A stretch of 64,000 bases of DNA from Spirosoma endbachense (GTDB lineage: Bacteria > Bacteroidota > Bacteroidia > Cytophagales > Spirosomataceae): positions 9,586,494 to 9,650,493 of the forward strand of contig NZ_CP045997.1 in the NCBI RefSeq assembly GCF_010233585.1, written 5' to 3'. Below the pieces are notes generated by a model. The model searched no databases and was not told the origin of the DNA. It saw only the letters and a list, made by a program, of their open reading frames with translations. Made by a program: the position numbers and the translations under genes. Position 1 is the first letter of the stretch; each line of letters starts with the position of its first letter. Positions 35,273-44,659 of the stretch are shown here, piece after piece.

Positions 35273-35842
35273 TTAGTTGATGAGAAAATCAGTTTCTATA
35301 TCGTGTAGGGCCTGCTCAAATAGTGTAGGCTGATTGAGGGTCTGAGCGAGAATTAACGAGCCCTGAATTCGAACTAAGGTCGACTCGCCCAGATGCCTTG
35401 ACGTTTGCTGATCAAAGCCCAAATCCTGCGCTAGATGAGCAAAGGCATCTACCCATTTGGTAAAAATGGAGGCAATCGGTTGGCGGAATAAATCAGCAGC
35501 CGTACCATGAGATAAAGCCCGAAGAATACAAGCTAATCGCCCACCATCGTAAAGCTGGCTAATTGAACGAAGCGCTGTTGTAAGCCGGGTTTTAGGCGAA
35601 GCTGATGAGTACAGCACATCCACTAGCTGACGTTGATTCCATTCAGATACGTGATCAAGAACGGCCGTTGCCATCTCCTGTTTCCCACCCGGAAAGCGAT
35701 GATACAGACTTGCTTTCTGCAAACCGGTGGCGTCAGCCAGTTGGGCCATACTGGCACCATCGTACCCAACCGAACGGAATACTTCCATTAGTCGGTCAAT
35801 GACCACATCGGATTCTACTTTTACATTTGCCATAACATCCAT
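35273..35842 (-). CDS. TetR-family repressor
   Basis: A 189-residue TetR regulator; Met4 (MANVKVES) is an alternative start. The N-terminal HTH reads DRLMEVFRSVGYDGASMAQL, ADATGLQKASLYHRFPGGKQ and EMATAVLDH, a standard TetR pattern. The C-terminal half is a helical ligand-binding domain resembling the YcdC/TetR_C group. A 34-bp perfect palindrome precedes it and a related one precedes the AhpD-like gene 88 bp downstream, so it probably represses itself and AhpD/DUF1348 until an electrophile or peroxide appears (the ligand is inference). Confidence 0.9.
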   Translation of the reverse strand: MDVMANVKVESDVVIDRLMEVFRSVGYDGASMAQLADATGLQKASLYHRFPGGKQEMATAVLDHVSEWNQRQLVDVLYSSASPKTRLTTALRSISQLYDGGRLACILRALSHGTAADLFRQPIASIFTKWVDAFAHLAQDLGFDQQTSRHLGESTLVRIQGSLILAQTLNQPTLFEQALHDIETDFLIN

Positions 35843-35846
35843 CTGC

Positions 35847-35880
35847 TATTATATTTACCGAACGTTCGGTAAATATAATA
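35847..35880. promoter_or_regulatory. 34-bp perfect palindrome, TetR autoregulatory operator
   Basis: A perfect 34-bp palindrome centred between 35863 and 35864, with core TTACCGAACGTTCGGTAA and AT-rich outer arms. It lies 5-38 bp before the tetR start, where binding would block transcription. Confidence 0.85.
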
Positions 35881-36013
35881 AGTTCAGCCAATACTATAAA
35901 AGTGAAGTGGCTTAAAAATCCATGTATTAATTGAGTTCAAAATTGGCCAAAGTCCTGGCTTGCCGAATGCATTTAGCTTCCTGATAGTAGCCGACAGTCA
36001 TAGCGCTGTACCC

Positions 36014-36490
36014 TTACTCTGCCTCCAGCAGATCAATTTTAAAGATCAAAATTGAATTAGCGGGAATGCCTTCCTGAGCCTGGGGGCCATAAGCCAGGCT
36101 GGGTGGCAGGTATAAAGTGATAGAGCCACCAGGGGCAATTAAGGGAATGCCTTCCTGCCAACCTACAATGAGCTGATTCAGGCCAAAGCGCACTCCTGAT
36201 CCGCTATCGAAGGTTGTTCCGCTGGTGAGTGTGCCTTTATAATTGACTGTCACGGTCGAACACCCAGTTGGTTTCAAACCAGAACCAGGCGACTGAATGT
36301 GGTAATAGAAACCCCGTTCATCCAGGAGAGCCGAAATCTTTTGGCTGTCAATCAATTTTTTGAGGGCAGCGACTTCTTCTTCAGGAGCTTTCGTCGTAAC
36401 AGTGGTTTGTGAGCAGGGGGATTGATCCGCGGACTGGCAAGACACGGCGATCATCCCTCCCAGCAACAGCACTAAGATATAGGGTTTCAT
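36014..36490 (-). CDS. FKBP-type peptidyl-prolyl isomerase lipoprotein
   Basis: A 158-residue exported lipoprotein from the chosen Met (MKPYILVLLLGG); six upstream codons in frame would spoil the signal peptide. The lipobox is IAVSC. The FKBP domain occupies the C-terminal 110 residues: VTVNYKGTLTSGTTFDSG, VGWQEGIPLIAPGGSITLYL and PPSLAYGPQAQEGIPANSIL, then FKIDLLE. It catalyses proline cis-trans isomerisation and may assist folding of envelope proteins. Monocistronic by appearance. Confidence 0.92.
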   Translation of the reverse strand: MKPYILVLLLGGMIAVSCQSADQSPCSQTTVTTKAPEEEVAALKKLIDSQKISALLDERGFYYHIQSPGSGLKPTGCSTVTVNYKGTLTSGTTFDSGSGVRFGLNQLIVGWQEGIPLIAPGGSITLYLPPSLAYGPQAQEGIPANSILIFKIDLLEAE

Positions 36491-36508
36491 ACAAGCAAAT
36501 TTAGACAA

Positions 36509-36858
36509 CTGTCTCGGGAAAGCAGCGTTTAGCCAGGACAGTCGTCCATTAACGGGCGTTTAATACGTGTAAAATTAAGCTAAATGAATGATTGCTGCCT
36601 TTAGAAATGAGTGCTGCGAAAACCGTGTCTTTATTCCCTGCTCTTTCAACGATTTTGTCGATGGCCGTCGTTATGGCTAAATCGCTATCTTACTTGCTGA
36701 TATTCAGCATTTTGCTGCTTTTTTGTACTGAAAAACTGGTTTCTTCAGATTTAATAAACAGGTACGTCAGAATCAGGTTTGTCGCAGTTCCCCGCCGGGA
36801 CTAAAAATGCAGTATTAAGCGTAAAAGAAAGATTAAACGGTTTCGTGATAGCCGACAC
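36509..36858. other. Intergenic stretch without a supported gene
   Basis: A 350-bp gap. A short plus-strand frame with one hydrophobic run exists, but it has no ribosome-binding site and no family features, so I do not call it. Confidence 0.4.
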
Positions 36859-38856
36859 CTACAGCGTTTTAGGTTTCAGATACTTATCAAACCATTGCAA
36901 ATACCGATCAACGCGATCTTTCTGATAGCTGGGCACTGTGATGCCATGAAACTGGCCTGGGTAAATAATCAACTGGGTTGGTATACCCAACGACCGAAGG
37001 GCCTGAAACATTTGTTCACTCCCTACAGCGGGCACATTGAAATCTTTTTCGCCGGCCATAAACATCGTTGGCGTTTTAATCCGGTCCGCTTTCAGGAATG
37101 GGTAGGAGAGTTTTAACCATTTGTCGGTGTTTTTCCAGGGCGCTCCCAATTCATTCTCGTATTGGTTGGTATACTGATCGACACCATACATTGATAGTTG
37201 CAGGGAACTACCGGCTCCGCTGGCTGCGGCCTTGAACCGGGTGTCGGTGGCAATGGTATAGTTGGTCAGAATACCGCCGTAGCTCCAGCCGCCAATGCCC
37301 AAGCGGTCGGGGTCGGCAATGCCTTTTTCAACGACATAATCGGCCGCGCCCAGAATGTCCAGCACTTCTTTGTTGCCCCAGTCGGCGTAGATCGCCTTTG
37401 TGTAGTCGAGGCCACGCCCATTGCTACCCCGGTAGTTGACCGCCACCACGGCATAACCACCCGCCGACAGTAACTGGCGTGTTAGATCGAACGAGAATTC
37501 ATCCTGCGAAACGGGGCCTCCGTGGATATAAAATACGGTCGGCAGTTTTTTGTTGGCGGGTGTGTTGGCAGGTTTAAGCAAGATGTTCGACACCTGCGCT
37601 CCGTCTTTACTCTTTGAGGTAAATCCTTCGACGGTGGCCAGTTCGAGCGGGGCCAGGAACGCGTCATGTACGTGCGTTAACCGGCGGGGTGTTCCATTTT
37701 CGATGGCATATAACTCAGCTGGTGTTTGCGGATCGCTTAGCTGAGTTAGCCAGTTGCCAGCCGTTACAGCTTCTAACTCGCTGAACGACCGATTGCCTGC
37801 TACTACTTTAGTGAATTTGCCGTCTGATAGTGTGTAATTGCCAACATAGGTTTGGCGATCATCCTGAACCAGTACACCGATCGTCTGGCCGTCTTTCGCC
37901 CAGCGCGGATTCCGAACGGGACGGTCCAATGCTTTCGACAGTAGCGTAGGCTCGCCACCATCCCGATTCATGACGGCCAGTATGGGCTGGTCATACATCA
38001 GGAAATTGCCCGAAGCGGTTGACCGCAAATAAGCGATCCGCTTGCCATCGGGACTCCAGACCGGGTTGTTGTCGGAGCCAGACCAGTTGGTCAGTTGCTT
38101 CATGCTGGCGCCCTTATGCGCATCGATGACATAGATATCGGTGTTCTGATTCCGATCGGGGTCTTCGCTACGGTTGCTCACAAACGCCAGTTGCGATCCA
38201 TCCGGCGACCAGACCGGCGAGGTTTCGTCGAAAATGCCGGTTGTCAGCGTATCCAGTTTTTTGTCGGCTATATCGTAAACATATAAATGAACCGACCCTT
38301 TCTCCAGATAGCCTTTGATATCGGCCTTGAAATGGTAGCGATCGAGCACATAGGGCTTCCGGACCTTTGTTTTCGCTGAATCGGCATAGTCGGGGTCACG
38401 CAGGACGAGCGCGAGCCGCTTGCTATCGGGCGACCAGACATAATCGTCGAGGTCGGTTTTCAGGTCGGTTAATTTTTTCGCTTCACCGCCCCGGCGATCC
38501 ATGAGCCAGATCTGGCCTTTGGTGGCTCCCTGCCGCGCCGATACGAATGAAATGTATTTTCCATCGGGGCTGAATCGGGCTTTCGACTCGCCATCCGGAC
38601 TATTGGTGAGCTGAACGGATTCTTTACCATCCCAGCTCACCATCCACAAATCAGAATTCCGTTTGTCTTTCGTGGTATCGACCGTCGATAAGCCATAAGT
38701 TATCCATTTTCCATCGGGCGATAGTTGCGGATCGCTGATGGTTTGAAGCCGATAAATATCTTTGGGGGTGATGGGTCGTTTTTTAGGTACTGTCTGCGCG
38801 AAACAACTAAGGCTGGCAAGAGCAAATAGAGAGACAAGTAGAGGGCGGTTTGTCAT
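36859..38856 (-). CDS. S9-family prolyl oligopeptidase-like peptidase, exported
   Basis: A 665-residue exported serine peptidase. A signal peptide (1-20) is followed by a WD40-like beta-propeller (about 30-400) with repeats such as SPDGKWITYGLS, SPDGKYISFVSA, SPDGSQLAFVSN and SPDGKRIAYLRS. The alpha/beta-hydrolase domain has Ser525 in GGWSYGG, Asp605 in AGEKDFNVP and His637 in PGQFHG, a complete triad. It probably removes di- or tripeptides in the periplasm, as acylaminoacyl or dipeptidyl peptidases do. Single-gene unit. Confidence 0.93.
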   Translation of the reverse strand: MTNRPLLVSLFALASLSCFAQTVPKKRPITPKDIYRLQTISDPQLSPDGKWITYGLSTVDTTKDKRNSDLWMVSWDGKESVQLTNSPDGESKARFSPDGKYISFVSARQGATKGQIWLMDRRGGEAKKLTDLKTDLDDYVWSPDSKRLALVLRDPDYADSAKTKVRKPYVLDRYHFKADIKGYLEKGSVHLYVYDIADKKLDTLTTGIFDETSPVWSPDGSQLAFVSNRSEDPDRNQNTDIYVIDAHKGASMKQLTNWSGSDNNPVWSPDGKRIAYLRSTASGNFLMYDQPILAVMNRDGGEPTLLSKALDRPVRNPRWAKDGQTIGVLVQDDRQTYVGNYTLSDGKFTKVVAGNRSFSELEAVTAGNWLTQLSDPQTPAELYAIENGTPRRLTHVHDAFLAPLELATVEGFTSKSKDGAQVSNILLKPANTPANKKLPTVFYIHGGPVSQDEFSFDLTRQLLSAGGYAVVAVNYRGSNGRGLDYTKAIYADWGNKEVLDILGAADYVVEKGIADPDRLGIGGWSYGGILTNYTIATDTRFKAAASGAGSSLQLSMYGVDQYTNQYENELGAPWKNTDKWLKLSYPFLKADRIKTPTMFMAGEKDFNVPAVGSEQMFQALRSLGIPTQLIIYPGQFHGITVPSYQKDRVDRYLQWFDKYLKPKTL

Positions 38857-38895
38857 GGTCGTGTTAAACAGGAAAGAAGGCTACAAATTACGAAA

Positions 38896-38921
38896 AAAGC
38901 CGGTGGGTATCCACCGGCTTT
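38896..38921 (-). terminator. Rho-independent terminator
   Basis: An 11-bp stem (AAAGCCGGTGG / CCACCGGCTTT) with a 4-nt loop, followed by six Ts when read leftward. It ends the lipoprotein gene at 38969 before the peptidase gene. Confidence 0.8.
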
Positions 38922-38968
38922 GATAAAGTATATGTTAATGACGAAGTCCTAATTGTCGGTAAGTACCA

Positions 38969-39442
38969 CTATTGCTTAGTGTAAACCAGTTGAAGATTGA
39001 ATTTTACCACCTCCTTCACTTTCGTTGTGGGATTCTGTAGGGTGTCCTGAACTGCAACGGGGGCAAATGATAAGTGAGCAGGGGTAGTTGACGCATCATA
39101 AGTCAATGTTTCTGTATTACCATCATTATACTTCAAATTCAATTGAGTGCCTGAGTAGTCCCAAGTCCCTGGGAATGTCTGAATAACACTGGTTGAACGA
39201 TCTGTTACAACAAAGGTCTTATCGCTTTTTATATCATAAACATCATTAATCCCGTAAACTAAGGGGTTAAGCTTCAGTGCATTGCTCGATGTATAAGGAG
39301 CAACGAAACCACTTGTCAAAAGATAATCGGATGCCCATTTGCCCACCACCACTGGATCTGGTGCTGGGTCACTGCTTTTACTACAAGAGTTTAATCCCGC
39401 AAGAGAGATTACCAGGCTGAATAAATAGATGTAACGTTTCAT
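38969..39442 (-). CDS. Small lipocalin-like lipoprotein
   Basis: A 157-residue lipoprotein with lipobox LAGLNSCSKSS (Cys20). The mature part is beta-rich with VVVGKWASDYLLTSG, DIKSDKTFVVTD and FPGTWDYSGTQLNLKYNDG, a pattern like the lipocalin-type and DUF5004-like Bacteroidota lipoproteins. Function unknown. It is followed by a strong terminator. Confidence 0.75.
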   Translation of the reverse strand: MKRYIYLFSLVISLAGLNSCSKSSDPAPDPVVVGKWASDYLLTSGFVAPYTSSNALKLNPLVYGINDVYDIKSDKTFVVTDRSTSVIQTFPGTWDYSGTQLNLKYNDGNTETLTYDASTTPAHLSFAPVAVQDTLQNPTTKVKEVVKFNLQLVYTKQ

Positions 39443-39584
39443 AAGGAATTAGATTTTGGAGTCAGAGCATGAAAAGAGACAAGTGAGCGTAAACTACGAA
39501 AAAAACGAATAGGGCACTACGTTCAGTACGCTGAAATATGACTTAATGTTGCTTTAGGCCAGAACAAAATTTGCCGATAAGTAG

Positions 39585-39615
39585 ATAAGAGTTTGGCTCT
39601 GGGCCAAACTCTTAT
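39585..39615. repeat. Isolated strong inverted repeat
   Basis: A perfect 13-bp stem (ATAAGAGTTTGGC and its complement) with a 5-nt loop, not followed by a clear T-run. It may be a terminator or a stray palindrome. It lies inside the 606-bp gap 39443-40048, which otherwise has only the promoter at 39797. Confidence 0.55.
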
Positions 39616-39796
39616 TATGGACTGATCCGAAAATGTACCGAAAATAGAACACACTTTCTGACCCTTTAAAGCTTGCCTGACTAACGAGAAGGAAGCCATT
39701 AGTAGTTGATCATCAGGTGTATATTGTTTTTTGTTAAAAGGATAGTCATGAAGTTTACCACCAATAGTATACATTTATCATTTTTAAAATATAAAG

Positions 39797-39829
39797 TTTG
39801 TATTTTATATTTTAATTTATATATATTTG
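39797..39829 (+). promoter_or_regulatory. Bacteroidota-type promoter
   Basis: TTTG at 39797-39800 and TATATTTG at 39822-39829, separated by 21 bp in a very AT-rich stretch. This fits the TTTG / TAnnTTTG consensus. It could drive the lipoprotein gene at 40049 with a leader of about 215 nt. Confidence 0.6.
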
Positions 39830-40048
39830 TAGCAAATTAGATGAATGCCTCATCTGACCCCTTCCTCACAACAATCCCCTAAAACACGCTTCTGTGGGTT
39901 GCATTCCTGCAAATCAGATCGGCAGTGCTCGTGGGTTGCCATGACTCCTCCTACTTTTGTCGTGTTCATCCAAAACGCATTCAACTAAGTTATCTTTCTG
40001 ACGATAGCGGGGTAAAACTCCGAAACCGATAATAAACTCGTTGAACCC

Positions 40049-40888
40049 ATGACGGCTTCCTTTGCTTACAATCTGCTATTTGTTTTCTTCATCGTTTCTT
40101 GTTCTGGCTGTAAGAAGCAGTCCACAATTGACGAAGGAACGACACTAAAGCCGTCTACATGCCTGATTGCCACACAAACTACTAAAGAACTGGTTAGCGC
40201 AAGTCAACCCTCCACTCTCGACCCCGAAACGGTGACGATTAACGGTGAATCCTTCCAGGTCACGACCACCAAAAAGAGTGTCTACACGTACGATACGCAA
40301 GGTCGTATCCTGACCGAATATAATCAGTATGCGGGTAACAAAGCCGACTCGGTGCTGTATCAGTACAGTCCAGGAGCAGTAACGATTCGGACGGTGAAAC
40401 TGACTACGCCTAAAACAGTGGATACGCTGGTTGTAGCTTTAAACAGCCAGGGGTATGCTGAGAAAAAGCCCTTTGGCTATCATGTAACGTATGACAAGAA
40501 TGGGTATTTGATAAGCCAAACGGATGAATATGGGACAACGGCAAAGATCAATAATGGGAATGTTATAGAAGAGGAAATTTTAGGCCAAGATGCTACCCCA
40601 AACCATACTTATCGATTTGAGTATGATTTGAATAAATCAGGTTTGCTTTCTACTCAATCCTTCTATGGGAAAGCATCTCGCAACTTACCTGTTAAATATA
40701 CAATTCAGCAGAATGGCCCTTTTGGGACATATCCTGATGTGTATCAAGCTACATATACTTATGTATTTAACGAAAATGGCTTCGTGAAACGCCAAATTTT
40801 TCAGGGAAAAAATGGTGAGCATCCATACCTATACGGTGGTGGCGGTGATTTTATCGAAGTAATAGATTTTACCTATATCTGCCCCTAA
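40049..40888 (+). CDS. Lipoprotein of unknown function
   Basis: A 279-residue lipoprotein; the signal sequence ends FFIVSCSGCKKQS with a cysteine at about 18 or 21. The mature chain shows loosely repeated strand-turn units such as YTYDTQGRILTEYNQY, VTYDKNGYLISQTDEYG and YVFNENGFVKRQIFQG, which resemble DUF4595 or YD/RHS-like beta repeats common in Bacteroidota lipoproteins. No catalytic residues can be identified. A good promoter precedes it. Confidence 0.7.
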   Translation: MTASFAYNLLFVFFIVSCSGCKKQSTIDEGTTLKPSTCLIATQTTKELVSASQPSTLDPETVTINGESFQVTTTKKSVYTYDTQGRILTEYNQYAGNKADSVLYQYSPGAVTIRTVKLTTPKTVDTLVVALNSQGYAEKKPFGYHVTYDKNGYLISQTDEYGTTAKINNGNVIEEEILGQDATPNHTYRFEYDLNKSGLLSTQSFYGKASRNLPVKYTIQQNGPFGTYPDVYQATYTYVFNENGFVKRQIFQGKNGEHPYLYGGGGDFIEVIDFTYICP

Positions 40889-40918
40889 TCATCAGCTCTA
40901 CTACTCTCTATTTAACCT

Positions 40919-42193
40919 TCAACCGGCTAGTTCCTTCAACGCCTTTACAAAGGTATCTAATTCTGATGTGGTTGTATAAAGATGTGGCGTAACGCGTACC
41001 CCTCGTACGGCTGGGCTGTCAATGGCAACTGTAAAGATTTTATAGGTATCGAACAGGAGCTTGGCCAACTCCGCTGGCTTTTTCCCGGCTATACCAACAT
41101 TAGCAATCGCGCAGGAACGGGCTGGTGCTTCGGGCGTGTTCAGAATGATGTTTGGATGGTGCCGTACCTGATCCGTCCAGTAACGTTGCAGGTAGCGAAG
41201 CCGGGCTTCTTTACGCTCGATACCAATTCCTTCATGAAACCGAATCGCGTCCTGAATGGCTAGATCCGTTGCAACCGGGTGGGTTCCGGTATGGTTCAGC
41301 TTCCGAATGTCGTCATCGGGAACGCTACTGTCGGCGAACAATGGCCAGAGCGCCGGAATCTTATCCTTGCGGACATAGAGAATACCCGCGCCGAGGGGCG
41401 TGCCGAGCCATTTATGCAGGCTGCTGGCGTAGTAATCGCAGCCGCCAAGATCAGCCATCGTAAAGGCCAGATGCCCGAATGCGTGAGCGCCATCAACTAA
41501 CACTTCTACATTACGCTTATGCGCCATGTCGACAATCTGGCGAATTGGCAGAATCTGCCCCGTAATGTTCACCATGTGGCAAACCATCAATAGCCGGGTT
41601 TTCGGTGTAATCGCGTTCTCGTATAAGCGAACGATCTCCGCATCGGATTGAGGGTGATTGGGTAACGATACCAACCGATTGACCGTACCGTGTCGCCGGG
41701 CCTGAAGCCGAAACATATCGAGCATGGCTCCATAATCCTGCTCGGCCATCACCGCTTCGTCGCCTGCTTTCCAGTTCAGACCCGCAATCACCGTATCCAG
41801 CGATTCGGTGGTGTTGCGGGTAATGATCAGTTCGTCGGACGAGCAACCCAGCAACCGGGCCAATTGTGCCTGCGATTCCCGTTTGTCGTTGAACTGGTGC
41901 GTACGCATGTAATAGGACGATACGGCATTGACCTGCTGAATATGCTGAAGGTAGTTATCGAGCACCGGTTGAGCCGCCAGCGAATAGTAGCCGTTTTCGA
42001 GTTGGATGAAGTCCGTTGTGACCGGAAATGAAGCCCGGATTTTTATCCAGAAGTCTTCCTGCTGCGCCAGCTCTACCGCTGGAACGTACGACACCTGACC
42101 CACCCAATCAGTCAGGTCAGGCCATTGCATCATCGGCAGGCTGGTTGCCCCGATCATGCTTTTCAAAAACTTCCGCTTCGATAAGGTAGACAT
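40919..42193 (-). CDS. Class V aminotransferase (isopenicillin-N-epimerase-like), exported
   Basis: A 424-residue PLP-dependent fold-type I enzyme. The N-terminus SKRKFLKSMIGATSLPMM looks like a Tat-type signal. LENGYYSLAAQPV begins the domain; TRNTTESLDTVI, VDGAHAFGHL (Asp234) and SSLHKWLGTPLGAG (PLP-Lys261) are the key blocks. It resembles the cysteine-desulfurase/epimerase branch often annotated as isopenicillin N epimerase; the true substrate is unknown. It converges with the lipoprotein gene at 40049, only 30 bp away. Confidence 0.88.
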   Translation of the reverse strand: MSTLSKRKFLKSMIGATSLPMMQWPDLTDWVGQVSYVPAVELAQQEDFWIKIRASFPVTTDFIQLENGYYSLAAQPVLDNYLQHIQQVNAVSSYYMRTHQFNDKRESQAQLARLLGCSSDELIITRNTTESLDTVIAGLNWKAGDEAVMAEQDYGAMLDMFRLQARRHGTVNRLVSLPNHPQSDAEIVRLYENAITPKTRLLMVCHMVNITGQILPIRQIVDMAHKRNVEVLVDGAHAFGHLAFTMADLGGCDYYASSLHKWLGTPLGAGILYVRKDKIPALWPLFADSSVPDDDIRKLNHTGTHPVATDLAIQDAIRFHEGIGIERKEARLRYLQRYWTDQVRHHPNIILNTPEAPARSCAIANVGIAGKKPAELAKLLFDTYKIFTVAIDSPAVRGVRVTPHLYTTTSELDTFVKALKELAG

Positions 42194-42297
42194 GAGTGAT
42201 CAAGTGGGCTGAGGTAACGGGCACTGGAGTTTACCGTAAATTCCGGGTAGCACCGGCAAACTTTCATTGCCATCTTTATGAATGAACTATACTACGT

Positions 42298-42711
42298 TCA
42301 CGAGATTGACAGTATTTCTAAAAATGCCTGTAGACGTATGATTTGGATCCCCCGATATGGACTGAGTGCAAGCAAGTCGTTCTTGTTTCCGGTGATAAGG
42401 TATTCAGCCTGTGAGTCTATTGCTAACGACAATAAAAAATTATCGTCAGGATCAGGACTATCTGTGACAACGGTGGTCGGTGTAATCATCGTAAGTCGTG
42501 CCTGAATCACTTCCAGAAAAAGGGCTATTTCACTTAAACTGACGTACTTTCGAAATTTATCCCGATGGGCTACTTCTGAAAGTTCAGTCAGTAAATTATT
42601 GTCGGCAAATAACTCAATCTCAGGTTTGTCTAAAACTGATTTTAATTTCTCACGATGTTTTTTACCAATCAATGCACTGATAAAGTCAGTGGTATCTACC
42701 ACAATTCTCAT
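42298..42711 (-). CDS. PIN-domain toxin (COG1569-like)
   Basis: A 137-residue PIN-domain ribonuclease. RIVVDTTDFISALIG carries the first acidic residue (Asp6), FADNNLLTELSEV the Glu, and DSPDPDDNFLLSLAI the third acidic cluster. This matches toxins of the VapC/COG1569 type that cut RNA. It follows a 72-residue partner gene by 6 bp, in the antitoxin-first order typical of these modules. Confidence 0.85.
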   Translation of the reverse strand: MRIVVDTTDFISALIGKKHREKLKSVLDKPEIELFADNNLLTELSEVAHRDKFRKYVSLSEIALFLEVIQARLTMITPTTVVTDSPDPDDNFLLSLAIDSQAEYLITGNKNDLLALSPYRGIQIIRLQAFLEILSIS

Positions 42712-42717
42712 GCAGGA

Positions 42718-42936
42718 TTATTTCGTTTGTTTTTCGAGCCGATAGGCTTTGATCTCAGCCATAATTTCATCCTCGGTGATGTCTGGTTCGGTTTGGGGCA
42801 GTTGGCTATCGACTTTATTCCATATGTCTGTCCACGTGGGCTGATCCGTTTTTATGGAAATAATACCCAGATCAATCAGGTCATCGATGAGTTTTCGAGC
42901 TTTAGCGGTCTTTATTTCTATCGTGAGCGTTTCCAT
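42718..42936 (-). CDS. Antitoxin partner of the PIN toxin
   Basis: A 72-residue acidic protein with an N-terminal strand METLTIEIKTAKARKLIDDL resembling small RHH- or Phd-like partners and a C-terminal helical, charged tail (DEIMAEIKAYRLEKQ). It is immediately upstream of the PIN gene (6-bp gap), so the antitoxin role is inferred mainly from position and size. Confidence 0.75.
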   Translation of the reverse strand: METLTIEIKTAKARKLIDDLIDLGIISIKTDQPTWTDIWNKVDSQLPQTEPDITEDEIMAEIKAYRLEKQTK

Positions 42937-43045
42937 GATATGTATAATGCTTACTTTCTCAAAGCTAATAAATAATCAGGGGTGAGCCAACTGGGCAAGA
43001 CCTTGAGATGGGCTACCAGGCCAACCTCAAAAATAGCCGACGAAT

Positions 43046-43093
43046 TAATGATTAAGCGACGATGAGTCAAGGTTCACCGTCGCTTAATCATTA
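43046..43093 (-). terminator. Rho-independent terminator
   Basis: A perfect 16-bp stem (TAATGATTAAGCGACG and its complement) with a 16-nt loop, just past the stop of the M28 peptidase gene at 43098. Confidence 0.7.
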
Positions 43094-43097
43094 ACTG

Positions 43098-44498
43098 TTA
43101 CCGTAAATTCGGCACGGGTAGCACCGGCAAACTTTCGTTGCCATCTTCGCTAACTGCCTGAACGGCAAAGTAATAATTGTCTTTCGAGTAAGGCAGCGTC
43201 ATGCCAAGTTTGGTGGTGAAGAATTTCTTCTGCCAGAATGGCCAGTAGGTTTCGCGCATGAGCACATAGTAGCCCTTTACCTTGCCCGATTGAGGTGCCT
43301 GCCAGTAGAGTACCGTCGAGTTGGTCAGATTGCGAACATCAACGGTCACTTTTTGCGGTACCGTTGGCGATTTCGCCAGGTTGGCTAGCGTAGCCAGATT
43401 AACTGATGTGTTTTTGCGCAGGTATTCGAAGTCCATGAATTTAGGATAGTCGCCGTATTCGATGGCGGCTGGCGTTCCGGCGTTTTCAGTTCGCAGATCC
43501 TGATGCTGATGCTCGTAGTTTTCGTTCATCTCGGTCAAGCGAACGGCAGCAATACCACGTTGTACGTAAGGCGTATGATCGCCCCCGCGCAGATAGCGGT
43601 CGTTGCGGTAGACCATCACAACCTCCAGGTTTTCGACGTAGCGTTCGCCAATTTCTTTGAGGTAACGCGCAAGGGTACGGGCTTTGCCGTCATTTTCATT
43701 CCCAAACTGCCGGATTTGCCCAATGCGTCCGGTAGTATCTTTCAGCAAAACACCAGGTAAGCCCTCGCTAAAAACCCGGAGCCGGGTGTTATCGATGATG
43801 CGGGTATCGCTGCTGTTGTTGCTGCCCATAATGTCGTTGTTGAGTACGGCTTCAACATTCCATTTTTCCTTAATGGCTCGCTCTGAAAGGTGTTCGGCAC
43901 CTAACAAGCCCTGTTCTTCGCCCGTTAGCGTGACGAAAATGATCGTAGCCGGAAACGACGATTTGCTCATCACCCGGCACAGTTCGATCACAGCAGCAGT
44001 TCCTGAGCCATCGTCATTGGCTCCCGGTGCGTCAGATTCCCGATTCATGACATTCGTAACACGGCTATCCATGTGGCCCTGTACAATAAAGATACGATCA
44101 TCGGTCGGGTCAGTTCCTTTAAGCGTTGCCATTACATTGCCCATATTGGCAGGTTTGTCAACACGACGGCCATCGGGTTGTAGCGTCCAGGTATCCAGAG
44201 TGGCCGTTAAACGCCCACCCGATTGTTTGGCATATTGATTGAACTTGCCCAGAATCCATTGCCGGGCTGCTCCCAGTCCTTTTTTGGCGGGCTGGTCGGT
44301 TGCATTGGCGGGTACACTCAGTGTATGACGAGTGCCGAAACTAACCAGTCCATTGATGTGCGCCCGCAGGCTGTCGGCCGAAACCTGACTGACCAAATCG
44401 GCAATCTGAGCGTCACGATTTAGGATAGTTTGAGCTTTTAATAGAGGGGAAACAAGAAAGAATACGAGAAGAAGAGGAAGTAAAGACTTTGTCTGCAT
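43098..44498 (-). CDS. M28-family metallopeptidase, exported
   Basis: A 466-residue exported zinc aminopeptidase from the chosen Met (MQTKSLLPLLLVFFL, signal ending LLKAQ). A TTG start 14 codons earlier would lie inside a terminator hairpin. Zinc ligands and catalytic residues are in VQGHMDSR (His142, Asp144), GANDDGSG (Asp162) and TGEEQGLLGA (Glu194-Glu195), with the last His in DHTPYVQRG. The C-terminal 100 residues form a fibronectin III-like domain (TVDVRNLTNSTVLYWQAP). It probably trims peptides in the periplasm or at the cell surface. Confidence 0.92.
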   Translation of the reverse strand: MQTKSLLPLLLVFFLVSPLLKAQTILNRDAQIADLVSQVSADSLRAHINGLVSFGTRHTLSVPANATDQPAKKGLGAARQWILGKFNQYAKQSGGRLTATLDTWTLQPDGRRVDKPANMGNVMATLKGTDPTDDRIFIVQGHMDSRVTNVMNRESDAPGANDDGSGTAAVIELCRVMSKSSFPATIIFVTLTGEEQGLLGAEHLSERAIKEKWNVEAVLNNDIMGSNNSSDTRIIDNTRLRVFSEGLPGVLLKDTTGRIGQIRQFGNENDGKARTLARYLKEIGERYVENLEVVMVYRNDRYLRGGDHTPYVQRGIAAVRLTEMNENYEHQHQDLRTENAGTPAAIEYGDYPKFMDFEYLRKNTSVNLATLANLAKSPTVPQKVTVDVRNLTNSTVLYWQAPQSGKVKGYYVLMRETYWPFWQKKFFTTKLGMTLPYSKDNYYFAVQAVSEDGNESLPVLPVPNLR

Positions 44499-44530
44499 GA
44501 GTTTGATGATTGAATCAACGAAGCTAATAA

Positions 44531-44561
44531 AAAAGCGCAAACCAGCCTAGTTTGCGCTTTT
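44531..44561 (-). terminator. Rho-independent terminator
   Basis: A 12-bp stem (AAAAGCGCAAAC / GTTTGCGCTTTT) with a 7-nt loop and a T-run on the leftward strand, about 100 bp after the HD-effector gene and before the M28 gene. Confidence 0.75.
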
Positions 44562-44659
44562 AAGTGCCTTGATTGCCAATGAATATTCCGGCAATTAAGG
44601 CTTATGCAAAATGATTGTTTCTGATAAGATACCGCTTGAGAACGGGTTAACTACCTGGA

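Noticed and set aside
36592..36804. A 70-codon plus-strand ORF with one hydrophobic stretch
   Set aside because: No ribosome-binding site, no recognisable family and an odd composition; not enough to call.
39523..39774. An 83-codon minus-strand ORF
   Set aside because: It contains a perfect 13-bp inverted repeat and has no family features or plausible ribosome-binding site; treated as non-coding.
44499..44540. TTG start for the M28 peptidase
   Set aside because: It lies in a terminator stem and would precede the true signal peptide.
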